Origin: Corynebacterium urinipleomorphum
GTDB lineage: Bacteria > Actinomycetota > Actinomycetes > Mycobacteriales > Mycobacteriaceae
DNA: 47,327 nucleotides
NCBI RefSeq assembly: GCF_900155535.1
Contig: NZ_LT706964.1
Location: 170,012 to 217,338, forward strand
Direction: 5' to 3'
Within the stretch, counting starts at the first letter, position 1; every line of letters starts with the position of its first letter. The position numbers and the translations under genes were made by a program. Below are positions 47,265 to 47,327 of the stretch, piece after piece. The notes under the pieces were generated by a model. It was not told the origin of the DNA. It was given only the letters and a program-made list of their open reading frames with translations, and did not search any database.

Positions 47265-47327
47265 CCGTCTCTTATACCCATCTAGATGTGTATAAGGGGC
47301 AGGAGCACCCGTGCCCCCCCCCCCACG
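47265..47327. other. transposon-adapter (Nextera mosaic end) and low-quality tail
   Basis: 47265-47283 matches the Tn5 mosaic end CTGTCTCTTATACACATCT with two mismatches. 47284-47302 matches its reverse complement with two mismatches. The rest is a GC tail ending in an 11-C run. This is library-preparation sequence, not genome. Confidence 0.93.

Overview
The window is a contig end from a high-GC actinobacterium, almost certainly a Corynebacterium. The evidence is the gene content and order (pta-ackA next to pknG-glnH-glnX; xthA, GNAT, def, DUF3263, LytR_C and GCS2 together; pyrE followed by a SpoU methylase), which I recall from Corynebacterium and Mycobacterium genomes. Many genes also look leaderless, with a -10 hexamer (TAnnnT) 6-9 nt before the start codon. 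Assignments to C. glutamicum or M. tuberculosis loci come from memory and were not searched.

Layout. 1-4.1 kb: DUF4265-like protein, a rhodanese-type sulfurtransferase lacking its cysteine, a membrane-anchored acidic protein, pyrE and an RNA methyltransferase. 4.1-6.0 kb: a complete IS30-family element whose transposase carries extra helix-turn-helix units. 6.1-10.0 kb: GH76 mannanase-like protein, class II aldolase, FUSC membrane protein. 10.1-13.5 kb: an inverted-repeat element, a PRC-barrel/DUF2382 stress-type protein, a candidate GlxR site, a hypothetical gene divergent from a Nudix gene, and the purA upstream region. 13.5-14.8 kb: purA. 14.8-18.2 kb: an accessory island with a two-gene ParA-like ATPase + HEPN cassette, a broken surface-protein gene and a small HTH remnant. 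18.2-22.6 kb: fprA, then pta-ackA. 22.6-28.0 kb: pknG, glnH and glnX on the minus strand, an amino-acid sensing kinase module with overlapping genes. 28.2-30.4 kb: Nudix and an ABC exporter pair. 30.7-34.7 kb: cls, xthA, an N-acetylglutamate-synthase-like GNAT and def, all minus. 34.7-38.1 kb: DUF3263, two small inverted-repeat elements, a LytR_C (VirR-type) protein and a GCS2 ligase. 38.1-44.7 kb: a six-gene Mrp Na+/H+ antiporter operon with fused A and B subunits. 45.0-45.8 kb: a stand-alone LeuA regulatory-domain gene preceded by a branched-chain-amino-acid-rich leader peptide. 46.1-47.26 kb: an M20 peptidase cut by the contig end. The last about 63 bases are sequencing-adapter sequence.

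Most worth following up: (1) the untracked 24-codon leader peptide with five Leu codons upstream of the lone LeuA regulatory domain, which suggests an attenuation-controlled, leucine-responsive gene; (2) the ParA-HEPN cassette as a candidate defence or toxin system; (3) a threefold T-x-A-V-x-F-D-P-F phosphoacceptor-like motif in the PknG N-terminus; (4) a non-autonomous 104-bp relative of the IS30 element at 35.2 kb; (5) def and the DUF3263 gene sharing overlapping divergent -10 boxes, with starts 22 bp apart.
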